Positions 33,010-41,946 of a stretch of DNA of 64,000 nucleotides are shown here, piece after piece. The notes under the pieces are model-generated. The model had not been told where the DNA came from. It did not search any database and worked only from the letters and a program-made list of their open reading frames with translations. How positions within the stretch are numbered: position 1 is the first letter of the stretch; each line of letters starts with the position of its first letter. Source of the stretch: CBDCYS01 sp965226185 (GTDB lineage: Bacteria > Acidobacteriota > Terriglobia > Bryobacterales > UBA6623); NCBI GenBank assembly GCA_965226185.1, contig CBDDCT010000007.1:1364001-1428000 (forward strand), read 5' to 3'. A program made the translations under genes and the position numbers.

Positions 33010-33206
33010 GTTTATAAAGACGAGGGAACCTCCAAAAGGTTACTCTATATTATGCGGGATTCAGTAAGAACCTGGGTGAAAGCCGGCGACGCCGAGGGAC
33101 CCGTCAAGGGTCCGCAAAGCCAAGCCCTACGGGACCGCCCTTGACTGCTCCCTCGCCATCGCGAAAACAGCACTCGGTTCAACAAGGCGAAAGGGCTCAA
33201 GAGCTT

Positions 33207-34513
33207 AGGGTATGTCAGCAAATAAGCATATCAACTTTCAGGCAGGAGTTTATAATTCCAGTCGCCATGAAACCGGTCTCTGCGGAGTTTGAGTTGGGCC
33301 ATCTGCTGATCGCTGACCTTGACCCCCGCGGGATAGATGTTGGAGTCGAGTTTGCTTTTCACTGCCAGACCTGTGGTGGTGGTTGTGGCGGCGATGAGGT
33401 TGATGATGATCTCGTGACTGGTCAGCGGCTTGCCACGCCAGTTCTGGCTAATGAAAGAGAAGAGACGGTGTTCGATCTTGTTCCACTTGCTGGTGCCCGG
33501 CGGGAAGTGAGCGACCGAGATTGTCAGCCCGGTTTCGTCGGCTAGCTGCTGCAGTTCCCATTTCCATAAGCGCACCCGTGCGCCGTTGCTGCCGCCGGAA
33601 TCGGCGGTGATCAGCAGCTGTCGCGCTTGCGGATAGCTCGGGCGTCCCATCCAGCGCCACCAGCGGCGAATGCTCTCGACCGCAAAGGCCGCCGTGTCGT
33701 GATCCACCCCCACACTGACCCACCCTTCGTTACGCCCCAAGTCGTAGACCCCATAGGGAGCCACCTTGCCCTTGCCCGCCTCACCGATTGCGAAGTCGTG
33801 AACCCGAACTTGTTGCGGCTGGCTTTTCGGCTGCCATTCGCGCCCCGCGTTCTTGAAATCGCCCACCAGCTCCTTTTTCTTGGTATCCACCGAAATCACC
33901 GGCTCGCCCTGCCGCGGATAACGCCGCGCCTTACGGTTGATATATTCAAACTGCTGATCCCGATCCGCATGCCGGCTTCCCTCCAGCGTCTTCTGGTTGG
34001 CCTGCAAGCTGTAGTCCATGGCGTGAAGCAGCTCGGCCACGGTCTGATAACTGACGGCGTGGCCCTCCTGCCGCAGTTGCTCTGCCAGCTTGCGCACACT
34101 CTTGCACGTCCAGCGCAGCGGGGACTCAGGATCTCCCCGAGTCGCCGGATCCACCAAGCGGTCTAGATCCTCCAACAGCGTTGGATCCTTGTCGATGGTC
34201 TTCTTTCGTCCGCCACCCTTGCGCCGAATTCGGACCTCCGCGGATCGAGCCTGGCGCGGCGCTTTCTGCCGGCTCAGTTCCTTGATGCCTTCGCTAATCG
34301 CTCGACGGGACACGCCTGTCGCACGCGCCACCGCTGAAACTCCCCCGTACCCCATCGCCGCGCTCTCGGCCGCCGCCACCAAACGCCGCATCCGCTCGTC
34401 GAGGAAGGGTGACAAAGAACGGAACCGACGCTGGATGTCTTCGTGGTTGACCACCACCACAAGTATAAAACAAAACCGCCTCCACTTATTTCACTTATTT
34501 CCTGACAGAGCCT
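33207..34513 (-). mobile_element. ISAzo13-family insertion sequence
   Basis: A 1.3 kb element around a single transposase gene. The ends match as imperfect inverted repeats: AGGGTATGTCAGCAAATAAG at 33207-33226 against the complement of 34494-34513 (AGGCTCTGTCAGGAAATAAG). No certain target duplication. Confidence 0.82.
33231..34460 (-). CDS. ISAzo13 transposase
   Basis: A 409-aa transposase of the ISAzo13 type (Rhodopirellula transposase DDE family). Motifs are the N-terminal GYGGVSAVARATGVSRRAIS helix-turn-helix, EPVISVDTKKKELVGDFKN (first Asp), LLITADSGGSNGARVRLWK (second Asp), and FPPGTSKWNKIEHRLFSFIS (Glu), with a C-terminal DFHGDWNY-like ending (RDRFHGDWNYKLLP). Intact. Confidence 0.93.
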   Translation of the reverse strand: MVVVNHEDIQRRFRSLSPFLDERMRRLVAAAESAAMGYGGVSAVARATGVSRRAISEGIKELSRQKAPRQARSAEVRIRRKGGGRKKTIDKDPTLLEDLDRLVDPATRGDPESPLRWTCKSVRKLAEQLRQEGHAVSYQTVAELLHAMDYSLQANQKTLEGSRHADRDQQFEYINRKARRYPRQGEPVISVDTKKKELVGDFKNAGREWQPKSQPQQVRVHDFAIGEAGKGKVAPYGVYDLGRNEGWVSVGVDHDTAAFAVESIRRWWRWMGRPSYPQARQLLITADSGGSNGARVRLWKWELQQLADETGLTISVAHFPPGTSKWNKIEHRLFSFISQNWRGKPLTSHEIIINLIAATTTTTGLAVKSKLDSNIYPAGVKVSDQQMAQLKLRRDRFHGDWNYKLLPES

Positions 34514-34637
34514 TAGTGCATGAGGGGACATTTCTATTGCCTCTTGACGCCCGTGTTCCCTTTTGGAGTCTCCTTCTGGTAATGTTCTTAGAATGCGGCG
34601 GCCCGCGCGGACCGGCCGCGGAAAAAGGAGAAACACC

Positions 34638-35168
34638 ATGCGAAGAGCCATTACCACTCTGTTCACCATCCTCGCGGCTAGTCTTTTTGCCGGGGCCGCC
34701 TTGGCAGGGCCCGCCGAGGTCCGGGATGGCACCGTAGCACGCTTGGCAACGCTTGAGAAAAAGTTCGTGGGCTTGGCGGAAGCCATGCCGCAAGGGAAAT
34801 ATAGCTGGCGCCCCGGGGACGGAGTGCGTTCAGTGAGCGAACTATTTCTGCACGTGGCTTCGGCCAACTACCGACTCCCGGAATCCATTGGAGCGGACAT
34901 TCCCAGCGGTGTCGATGCCGGCGGGATGGAGAAATCGACGACGGACAAGGCCAAGATCGGCGCCCTGGTGAAGCAGTCATTCGCTCACATACGCGCGGCC
35001 GTGGCGAAGCTCTCCGACGCCGACATCGACAAGGCCATCAAACTATTCGGGCGAGACAACACTAACGGTGGCGCCATCATATTCATGACCGAACACCTCA
35101 GCGAGCACCTCGGCCAGTCCATCGCCTATGCGCGCGTGAACGGCGTCGTTCCGCCCTGGAGCCGATAG
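34638..35168 (+). CDS. Secreted DinB-family protein
   Basis: A 176-aa protein from the ATG at 34638, preceded by AGGAG at about 34626. A signal peptide (ITTLFTILAASLFAGAALA) is followed by a DinB-like four-helix bundle: GLAEAMPQGKYSWRPGDGVR, SVSELFLHVASANYRLPESI and FMTEHLSEHLGQSIAYARVN. Three His residues (LFLH, TEH, EHL) would form the metal site of this family. Exported DinB proteins are common in Acidobacteriota; activity unknown. The ISAzo13 end lies about 125 bp upstream. Confidence 0.85.
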   Translation: MRRAITTLFTILAASLFAGAALAGPAEVRDGTVARLATLEKKFVGLAEAMPQGKYSWRPGDGVRSVSELFLHVASANYRLPESIGADIPSGVDAGGMEKSTTDKAKIGALVKQSFAHIRAAVAKLSDADIDKAIKLFGRDNTNGGAIIFMTEHLSEHLGQSIAYARVNGVVPPWSR

Positions 35169-35197
35169 CCGCGCCGGCCTTGCGGGCGGGTTTCGGC

Positions 35198-35677
35198 TTA
35201 CTGCCAGTAGACGACCTTTCGTTCGTCCGAGTCGCGGAATTCACCCGTCGCGATCAGTACCAGGTCGTAAATGGCGCCTATCGTAAACAGACCAAATGTA
35301 AAGAGCCACAAGATGCCCGTTCCCGTCTTGCCAACGTAGAAGCGGTGCCCGCCAAACACGCCGATGAAGACGCAGAGCAGCAGCGCGGCAAGACGATTGC
35401 TTTGTGAAGCGTTGGGAATGACAGGCCTCGGGGCCGGGGGCGGGGCCGGCGGAGGCTCCACGCCCGCCTCCCACCCGCAGGTGCGGCAGTAGCGGTCCTC
35501 GCCCGGCATCGAGCCACCGCAGCGCACGCAGTAGGAGGTCCCGGCGGCGGCGGCCCCCGAGCGGGCCTCGCGGTCTTGAGCTTCCCTTGACTCGGCCGAA
35601 CTTAGTTGAGGTGCGCTACGTTCCGCAGTTCCGGAAGCATCCATCGGTTCGACGTTTTCTGAATCTTGTTCCGCCAT
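35198..35677 (-). CDS. Zinc-ribbon TM2-domain membrane protein
   Basis: A 159-aa protein from the ATG at 35677. An N-terminal polar region is followed by a zinc ribbon (Cys50, Cys53, Cys64, Cys67), a proline-rich linker (residues 75-88), then the TM2 domain: AALLLCVFIGVFGGHRFYVG and ILWLFTFGLFTIGAIYDLVL. TM2 domains are two helices with a short loop; their role is unknown. The zinc ribbon should face the cytoplasm. Confidence 0.87.
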   Translation of the reverse strand: MAEQDSENVEPMDASGTAERSAPQLSSAESREAQDREARSGAAAAGTSYCVRCGGSMPGEDRYCRTCGWEAGVEPPPAPPPAPRPVIPNASQSNRLAALLLCVFIGVFGGHRFYVGKTGTGILWLFTFGLFTIGAIYDLVLIATGEFRDSDERKVVYWQ

Positions 35678-35845
35678 GAGTAGTCTTGGTTCCTCAATTG
35701 AATCTACGAATTCGCGCCCAAAAAGTTCAGCGGGGAGGCGCCTCCCCCAGTTTCTGAAAAAAAAGCCAAGCGAGGCAGGCGGACGCGGAAAGCCGCGTAA
35801 ACGCAGCTTTCCTACGCCGAACCAGCCGGAACCGAACAGGGCGGA

Positions 35846-35887
35846 CTTGACCCCAGGCTTGCGCCTGGGGCTCTGTTGCTGCTTTCC
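35846..35887. repeat. Repeat family D, copy 2 (perfect 8-bp hairpin)
   Basis: CCCCAGGC TTGC GCCTGGGG at 35851-35870 is a perfect stem-loop, followed by CTCTGTTGCTGCTTTCC as in copy 1 (9266-9306). It lies between the Gfo/Idh gene and the TM2 gene, both on the minus strand, so it may attenuate or end transcription. Confidence 0.6.
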
Positions 35888-35959
35888 AAACTTTCGCCAT
35901 ATTTGGCAAGGACGCAACAATAGAGGCACTAAGCCGGCGCGTTGCACGCTGAACGGCAA

Positions 35960-36973
35960 TCAAACAGCAACCGCCTCGCCGCCTCTCTCCCGGGAAGTCC
36001 GCATCGCGAGAGTCACCCGTGTTGACAGGGCGGAATCTTCCGGGCGGCAATCGCGCGGCGGCTCCCCTTGCTCACACGCCTGGATGAACGCTTCCAGCTC
36101 ACCCTGGAACCCGTCACCCTCCGGCAGCGGCGGCTCTTCTTGCGTGCCATCCGCCCGGTAGAGCTTGAGACGTTGAGAGACGGAGTGGAACTCGAGAACG
36201 CCGTCGTCTCCGACAATCGTGAACTCCATCGAGAAAGGATACTCTCCACGATTGTGCCAGCCACCGTCGACGGTCACGGTGGGGCCGTCTTTATACCGCA
36301 AGCGGCAATCGACGAGGTCGACGCCGCCTTCCAGGTCCTCGTGGCCGGCCGCCGAGACCGCATCGGGCTTCCCGAATAGGTAGACGCAATAGTCGAAGTC
36401 GTGAATCAGCAGATCAAAAGCGCCACCGCCGCTCCGCTCGCGGTCCCGCAACCATTTACTCCAAGCGGGCGCGGCGCAGCGGCGCCGGAAAGCGGCGGAT
36501 CGCACAGTGCCGATCTCGCCGGCGTTCACCATGTCGCGCGCGGCCACGTAGTCAGGCCAAAACCGTATGACCTGGGCCACCATGAGCACTTTGCTGTTCG
36601 CGCCAGCCGCGGCGATCATGTTTTCGCACTCCCCGGCCGTCAGCCCCATCGGTTTCTCGACCAGCACGTGCTTTCCCGCGTTGAGAGCCGCGATGGCCCT
36701 CGAAGCATGCAAATACGTGGGAAGGCAAAGGTCAACCGCTTCCACGGCGGGGTCGCCGAAAAGCTCTTCGGCCGTGGCATACCGCTTGGCATCGCCGAAG
36801 TCCAGCTTGGCGCCCTGGACTTCGAGATTCCCGCCGATTCCACTCAAGTCGCCGGCGAGTTTCTTGGGATCACTGCTCGCGACGGCCGCCAACTCGGCGC
36901 GCCCGATTTTCTCGTACGCCTGCAAATGCGTACTGCCCATAAACCCAAGCCCCACTACCCCGATTTTCACCAT
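35960..36973 (-). CDS. Gfo/Idh/MocA-family oxidoreductase
   Basis: A 337-aa NAD(P)-dependent oxidoreductase. The N-terminal Rossmann motif is GVVGLGFMGSTHLQAY. The family signature HVLVEKPMGLTAGECENMI contains the conserved catalytic Lys, and AFDLLIHDFDYCVYLFGKPD has the conserved His-Asp pair. No signal peptide. It probably oxidises or reduces a sugar or inositol, and its neighbours (LacD aldolase, sugar isomerases) fit carbohydrate use. Substrate unknown. Confidence 0.92.
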   Translation of the reverse strand: MVKIGVVGLGFMGSTHLQAYEKIGRAELAAVASSDPKKLAGDLSGIGGNLEVQGAKLDFGDAKRYATAEELFGDPAVEAVDLCLPTYLHASRAIAALNAGKHVLVEKPMGLTAGECENMIAAAGANSKVLMVAQVIRFWPDYVAARDMVNAGEIGTVRSAAFRRRCAAPAWSKWLRDRERSGGGAFDLLIHDFDYCVYLFGKPDAVSAAGHEDLEGGVDLVDCRLRYKDGPTVTVDGGWHNRGEYPFSMEFTIVGDDGVLEFHSVSQRLKLYRADGTQEEPPLPEGDGFQGELEAFIQACEQGEPPRDCRPEDSALSTRVTLAMRTSRERGGEAVAV

Positions 36974-37567
36974 GGATCTCCTCTTAAGCGCTTACTCGCC
37001 GACCCTCCCGGATAAGGCCGCGTCATAAAAAACGCCGCGCCGAGTTCCGCATCAAGAGCCCGCCAACCCGCAAGACGCGTACTACTTTATCCTATTCCCC
37101 ATCAGCCATCGGCAACCCCGGAACCGCGAACCCAACGGCGGGGGCGGCATCCACGGCGCTCACTCAGCTCAAACTCCCGTGGCGCGCGGCTCAAACAGTT
37201 CCGCGGCCTTTCTGCTTCGTCGCATGGCTGTGCGAAACTGTTGAATCGAACCCCTGGAATCTCTGCCCGCTAATGCCGATCGTCGAACCAGGGCGTGTTG
37301 CGCTGTACAATAATATTGATTTACCGTAGAAGTCCTCGCAACTCAGGCCGCTTCGAGGAATTCTTGCAAAGTTCGCTTCGGCGGCAACGCCGAGGTCCCA
37401 TTTCTCCGAACAGTTATCGCCCGCTCCAAGCCGTGCTTCGGCGGACAAAGATCCAGGCGAAATTGAGGCCCCGGGGATAGAGCCTGCAAGAACTACTCTC
37501 GGCCGCCTGGAGCGGCGAACGATGGACCCGACTTCAAGCAAACTCACTAGCCAAGGGAGACTTATTC
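36974..37567. other. Intergenic region, no gene seen
   Basis: About 590 bp between divergent genes. Small frames exist (for example 37191-37547 minus) but have no recognisable protein features. An AT-rich patch at about 37300-37330 may be part of a promoter for the aldolase gene. Confidence 0.55.
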
Positions 37568-38596
37568 ATGAGTATCAACCTTTCCGCCCGCAAGATCGAG
37601 CACATGAAAGCGCTGTCGGATGACCGCGGCGTAATCGCCGCCGCGGCGATGGACCAGCGCGGCTCGCTGCAAAAATCCATCGCGGCGGCCAAAGGAATTT
37701 TGAAGGACGAAGTAACCGACGAAATGATGAGTGAATTCAAGACGGCGGTTTCGTCCGTGCTGACTCCCCACGCCAGCGCGATTCTGCTGGATCCTCAATG
37801 GGGGCTGGAAGCGGCCGAAGCGCGCTCGGAAAGAGCCGGCCTGCTGCTGTCCTACGAAAAGAGCGGCTACGACAACACGCAGCCCGGGCGGCGCGCGGAC
37901 CTTCTGCCGGATGCCTCGGTCAAGCGGCTCGCCGACTTCGGGGCGGACGCGGTGAAGGTCCTGCTCTATTACACCCCGTTCGAAGATGCCGTCGTCAATG
38001 ACGAAAAACACGCCTTCGTGGAGCGTGTCGGCGCCGAGTGTCTGGCCAACGACATTCCTTTCTTTCTCGAGTTCATTGGTTACGATCCGAACGGTGGAGA
38101 CGAAAAAGGGCTTGAGTTTGCGAGAAAAAAGCCGGAAATCGTGACCCGTAGCATGCAGGAGTTCTCGAAAGAGGAATATCATGTCGATGTACTGAAAGTC
38201 GAGATCCCCGTGAATCTTGCGTTTGCCAGAGGGGCCGAGGTTCATACCGGCGAAACGGCCTATACGAAGGCACAAGCGCTCGAGGCCTATCGCGAGGCCG
38301 CGGAAGTTGCGCTCAGGCCCTTCATTTACCTCAGCGCCGGTGTCAGCAACGACCAATACACCGAATCGCTTCGATGGGCGGCCGAAGCCGGAGTTGACTT
38401 CGCCGGCGTGCTCTGTGGGCGTGCGACGTGGAAAGAGGGTATCCCCGTCTACGGCGAGAAGGGCGTCGCGGCGCTCGAGGACTGGCTCGCGGAGGACGGC
38501 GTCCGCAACATTGGCGCCGTGAACGATTGCCTCAAACAAGCCAAACCCTGGTGGACCATCTACGGCGCACAGGGCCCCAATGACTTGGTGGGTTGA
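37568..38596 (+). CDS. lacD: Tagatose 1,6-diphosphate aldolase (LacD-like)
   Basis: A 342-aa class I aldolase of the LacD family. Typical segments are ARKIEHMKALSDDRGVIAAA, AMDQRGSLQKSI, ILLDPQWGLEAAEARSERAG, DAVKVLLYYTPFEDA and YHVDVLKVEIPVNL, where the Lys of the last motif is the expected Schiff-base residue. It cleaves tagatose 1,6-bisphosphate (and related ketohexose bisphosphates) to triose phosphates. The length (326-340) fits the family. The start follows AGGGAG about 12 nt upstream. Confidence 0.92.
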   Translation: MSINLSARKIEHMKALSDDRGVIAAAAMDQRGSLQKSIAAAKGILKDEVTDEMMSEFKTAVSSVLTPHASAILLDPQWGLEAAEARSERAGLLLSYEKSGYDNTQPGRRADLLPDASVKRLADFGADAVKVLLYYTPFEDAVVNDEKHAFVERVGAECLANDIPFFLEFIGYDPNGGDEKGLEFARKKPEIVTRSMQEFSKEEYHVDVLKVEIPVNLAFARGAEVHTGETAYTKAQALEAYREAAEVALRPFIYLSAGVSNDQYTESLRWAAEAGVDFAGVLCGRATWKEGIPVYGEKGVAALEDWLAEDGVRNIGAVNDCLKQAKPWWTIYGAQGPNDLVG

Positions 38597-38620
38597 ATCG
38601 GCGCCTGGAGAGAATACGGG

Positions 38621-40141
38621 TTAGCCCGCGCTGTCTTCGGAACCTTCAAGAACAGCCGGAAGCGTCGCCTCGAAACGGTCCTCGATCAACCCCCGCATCT
38701 CGGTGACGACTTTCGGGTGGGCGGCGATGACATTGTTCTCTTCTTTGGGATCATTCTCGAGGTCGAATAACGCCGGACCCTTGCCGCGGTCGTCGCCGCG
38801 CCAGTTCTGGAAGTAGAGCCAGTCTCTGTCGCGAACCGCGCCGAAGTTCCCGTACCCGAAAAAGACCCGCTCGTGAAGCACGGCTTGCGGGTCGCCGACT
38901 TTCGGCCAAAAGGTTTGACCGTCCATTCCGGGAAGGCCGCCCATGCCGAGCAAAGAGAGCAGGGTCGGCATGTAATCGACCGCGCTGATGTAGCCGCTGA
39001 CTCGGCTTCCCGCATACTTGGCGGTGTCTGGGTGCCGAATGATCAGCGGCAGGTTGGCCAATGCGGAGTTGGTCAGCCCGGGCGTCTTTTGAACGCAATC
39101 GAACTCACCCAGGTGCGTGCCGTGATCACTAAGGAAAAGGACAAGGGTGTCGTCGAGTAGTCCCAGCGATTCCACTTTCTGGAGAAACCTTCCGACCCAG
39201 GAGTCGACGTAGGTGACTTCGCCGGCGTAGAGGTCGCGAATGTAGGGGTAATCGTCACGGTGAAGTTTCCGTTCGGGTACATTGGGGTAGCCGAAAAGGT
39301 AGCGCTGGTAAGGCCATTCCGTACGATACATATCCGCGTAGCGCTTGGGAGGGTCCCAGGGCTCGTGCGGATCGAAGCTGTCGATCCACAGGAAGAAAGG
39401 TGTCTGCTGGGCGGAGTCGTCGAGCCAGCGCATGGCTTTCGTGAAAACCTGCGCGGCGAAATAGTCGTCTTCCTTGCCGCGGTCGAAATGCCGCGTATTC
39501 ATCATGTATTGCCGCATGCCGTCCAGATAAGTCTCGCCGTGGTGATGCGGAGGCATGTGCTTTCTGGGGTCAAAGCCGGCGGCAGGGCCGCTGACCCAGG
39601 CATCCGTCTCCTGGCCGCGGATGAATTCGAACGAGTCGAAGCCCTGATGGAAGTTCATCCCCGGCTTGAAGTAGTGGAAGATGTCGGTGACGATGCCGGT
39701 GTGATAGCCCGCTTTTCGCAACACCGAGGCCAGCGTGACGTCATCTTCCCGCAGGGCCCGCCACCAGCCGTCTTTCTCATGCAAGTAGCCCCGCCCGGTG
39801 AAGAAGACCCGGCGGCAAGGCAGAGTCGGCAGCGCCTCCGCGTAACTGTTTTCAAAGACGATTGAATCTTTGGCGAAGTCGTCGAGGTTGGGTGTCTTCA
39901 CGCGTGCCGACCCATAGGGGCCCAGGTGATCGAGCCGGGAAGTGTCGGCGCAGATGACGATCACGTTGAGGCCGTTGGACGCCGGCAGGGGACCATCCAG
40001 AGGCGTCGCGCGCTTCGCGCCGATGGCTGGAGCGCCGCCGGGCGGCGAGCCGCCTGAGCAGGCCGTCAGGGCGCCCGCGGCGCCAAGGGACGACAAGAAC
40101 TGCCGCCGGTTCACCGGAAAATTGGATTCGTTCTGTTTCAT
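38621..40141 (-). CDS. Tat-exported sulfatase-like lipoprotein with Thr in active site
   Basis: A 506-aa protein from the ATG at 40141. The signal has twin Arg (residues 12-13, NRRQFLSSLG) and a lipobox LTAC (Cys28). The sulfatase-superfamily body starts NVIVICADTSRLDHLGPYG. The nucleophile region ALPTLPCRRVFFTG has Thr106 where formylglycine sulfatases have Cys/Ser. LVLFLSDHGTHLGEF supplies the second metal site. It may be a phosphatase, phosphotransferase or inactive homologue instead of a sulfatase. A third IS1380 element ends 50 bp upstream of the start and may affect its promoter. Confidence 0.85.
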   Translation of the reverse strand: MKQNESNFPVNRRQFLSSLGAAGALTACSGGSPPGGAPAIGAKRATPLDGPLPASNGLNVIVICADTSRLDHLGPYGSARVKTPNLDDFAKDSIVFENSYAEALPTLPCRRVFFTGRGYLHEKDGWWRALREDDVTLASVLRKAGYHTGIVTDIFHYFKPGMNFHQGFDSFEFIRGQETDAWVSGPAAGFDPRKHMPPHHHGETYLDGMRQYMMNTRHFDRGKEDDYFAAQVFTKAMRWLDDSAQQTPFFLWIDSFDPHEPWDPPKRYADMYRTEWPYQRYLFGYPNVPERKLHRDDYPYIRDLYAGEVTYVDSWVGRFLQKVESLGLLDDTLVLFLSDHGTHLGEFDCVQKTPGLTNSALANLPLIIRHPDTAKYAGSRVSGYISAVDYMPTLLSLLGMGGLPGMDGQTFWPKVGDPQAVLHERVFFGYGNFGAVRDRDWLYFQNWRGDDRGKGPALFDLENDPKEENNVIAAHPKVVTEMRGLIEDRFEATLPAVLEGSEDSAG

Positions 40142-40190
40142 CTCAGCCCGGATTCCCACTTTAGTTTCGATTCTGCTAACCATCGGGTGG

Positions 40191-41636
40191 CCTCGGACGC
40201 CTTTATTTATGCGGGTTGGAAAGCACTCAAGGCGCTGAGGAGATCAACACCCAATGGGTGAAAAAGAAAACAAACCGTTCCAGCTAAGCTTCAACGGCTT
40301 ATTGAAAGTCGATTTCCAAGGATCGCGTGTCACTTCCGACGGCGGGCTGATCCTGGTCCGCGAGCTGGACGAGCGACTCGGACTCGGGAAGCTGATCGAC
40401 GAACACCTCAGTGACCCACGGCAAGGCTTGAACAAGAAGTTCCCGCTGGCCGATCTGCTGCGGCAGTCAGTCTACTCTCGGCTGGCAGGCTACGAGGACC
40501 TCAATGACGCCGTCCGAGTGTCGGCTGACCCGACGTTTCGCTTGATCGGCTCGAAGAGGAACTGGGATCGCGGCGGGGCACTGACCTCGCGACTGCAGAG
40601 CTTCGAGACGGAGATGCTGGCGAGCGAGGAGAACTTGCTGGGGCTGATGGCTGTGAACCGCGAGCTGGTGGCGCAAGCCGAGACGCAAGACGACTCCGAG
40701 CGCGTCGTGCTCGACATGGATTCGACCGAAAGCCCTGTCCACGGCCAGCAAGAGGGCAGCGCCTACAACGGCCATTTCGAGTCGGTCTGCTACCACCCGC
40801 TGTTGTTGTTCAACCAGCATGGGGATTGCCTGGCGGCGAAGCTGCGTCCAGGCAACGTGCACAGCGCTGAGGACTGGAAGGAGTTGCTGCTGCCCGAGAT
40901 CAAGCGCCAACAGGCTGCGGGCAAACAGGTCACCTTCCGGGGCGATGCGGCCTTTGCCAAGCCGGAGATTTATGAGTTTTCGGAGGAACGCGGAGTGCAG
41001 TACGCCATTCGCATTCCGGCCAACAAGAGCTTGGAATTGGCGATCGAAGACATCTTGTTTCGCCCGCCGGGCAGGCCGGGTCGCAAGCCCTTGGTGCGCT
41101 ACAAGAGCTTCCGCTATCAGGCGGAGAGTTGGTCCAAGCCGCGACGCATCGTGGCCAAGGTCGAGCATCATCTCGGTGAGCTGTTCCCGCGGGTCGGATT
41201 TATCGTAACCAACATGAGCTTGCCAAGCCGGTCGGTGGTGCGCTTCTACAACAAGCGCGGCACGGCCGAGCAATGGATTAAAGAAGGCAAACAGGCCACG
41301 CACTGGACGCGGCTTTCGTGCCATCGCTTTCGGGCCAACGAAGTGCGACTGCAACTCAGCGTGCTGGCCTACAACCTGGGCAACTTGTGGCGGCGGCTCG
41401 GACTGCCGAACAGGATCAAGAGTTGGTCGCTCACGAGCTTGCAGCAGCGGCTGATGAAGACCGGCGGCCGGCTGGTCAAGCACGCGCGCTACTACTGGTT
41501 GCTGCTGGCCGAGGGGCATCTGAACCGGCGGCTGTTCGGTGACATGCTGCACAGGATCTGGGCGCTGCCGCTGCCGAGCGGGTAGCGTTACCTGGACGAG
41601 GATCAACAGTTTTTAGCTCCGAAAAGGCTTCGCAGG
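40191..41636 (+). mobile_element. IS1380-family insertion sequence (copy 3)
   Basis: About 1.45 kb around an IS1380 transposase. Tentative ends are CCTCGGACGCCTTT at 40191-40204 and the complement of 41623-41636 (CCTGCGAAGCCTTT), 11 of 14 matching and beginning CCT as usual. No target duplication was found, so the borders are approximate. It lies just upstream of the Tat sulfatase-like gene. Confidence 0.65.
40254..41585 (+). CDS. IS1380 transposase
   Basis: A 443-aa DDE transposase. Motifs are FQGSRVTSDGGLILVRELDE, YSRLAGYEDLNDAVRVSADP, VVLDMDSTESPVHGQQEGSA (first Asp), VTFRGDAAFAKPEIYEFSEE (second Asp) and FYNKRGTAEQWIKEGKQATH (Glu). GGAG lies about 12 nt upstream of the ATG. It is different from the transposases at 5747 and 12536. 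Intact. Confidence 0.93.
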   Translation: MGEKENKPFQLSFNGLLKVDFQGSRVTSDGGLILVRELDERLGLGKLIDEHLSDPRQGLNKKFPLADLLRQSVYSRLAGYEDLNDAVRVSADPTFRLIGSKRNWDRGGALTSRLQSFETEMLASEENLLGLMAVNRELVAQAETQDDSERVVLDMDSTESPVHGQQEGSAYNGHFESVCYHPLLLFNQHGDCLAAKLRPGNVHSAEDWKELLLPEIKRQQAAGKQVTFRGDAAFAKPEIYEFSEERGVQYAIRIPANKSLELAIEDILFRPPGRPGRKPLVRYKSFRYQAESWSKPRRIVAKVEHHLGELFPRVGFIVTNMSLPSRSVVRFYNKRGTAEQWIKEGKQATHWTRLSCHRFRANEVRLQLSVLAYNLGNLWRRLGLPNRIKSWSLTSLQQRLMKTGGRLVKHARYYWLLLAEGHLNRRLFGDMLHRIWALPLPSG

Positions 41637-41946
41637 GAGCAGTGTCGGCCGGTGTGCCGTTCAGCCCGCTCCATCAACGTCTGTGAGCGGACGGACGGGC
41701 TTTGGGGCCTGCCGCCGGAGGTGATGTGCAGGGTTCAGCGCGGAAAGACGTGGTATTCGGGGCAGCGCGGGTGTACACTGTGACCGTGCCAGGGCCAAAA
41801 TGGAAATCCTGGCTCAGTCCTAGAGCGAGGATTCGGGGCCGTTGTCATAGGTTGCGTCAGCTTGGCGCCGCCTGGGGTTTTGAATAGGGTATTAGTATGC
41901 CGCTTGTCAGCGATCGGTCCCTACTCCGCCGGCAAGTCGCCGCCCG
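41637..41946. other. Intergenic region, no gene seen
   Basis: About 310 bp between the IS1380 element and the end of the propeller gene. No ORF, repeat or hairpin of note was found. Confidence 0.5.

Larger units (their letters stand above)
31969..33064 (-). mobile_element. IS630-family insertion sequence (copy 2)
   Basis: A 1.1 kb element. Its ends share CGCATAATATAGAGT as inverted repeats (left 31977 onward; right complement near 33040-33055) and are flanked by TA at 31967-31968 and 33065-33066. It differs clearly from IS630 copy 1. No gene could be convincingly rebuilt across the insertion site. It lies only about 140 bp from the ISAzo13 element. Confidence 0.9.

Noticed and set aside
31890..33150. 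A gene (possibly sigma-factor-like) rebuilt across IS630 copy 2
   Set aside because: Joining the flanks gives a short frame resembling the start of an ECF factor, but it soon stops and is too short to support.
37191..37547. A 118-aa frame in the gap before the aldolase gene
   Set aside because: No start signal, low-complexity Ser/Arg composition and no family resemblance.
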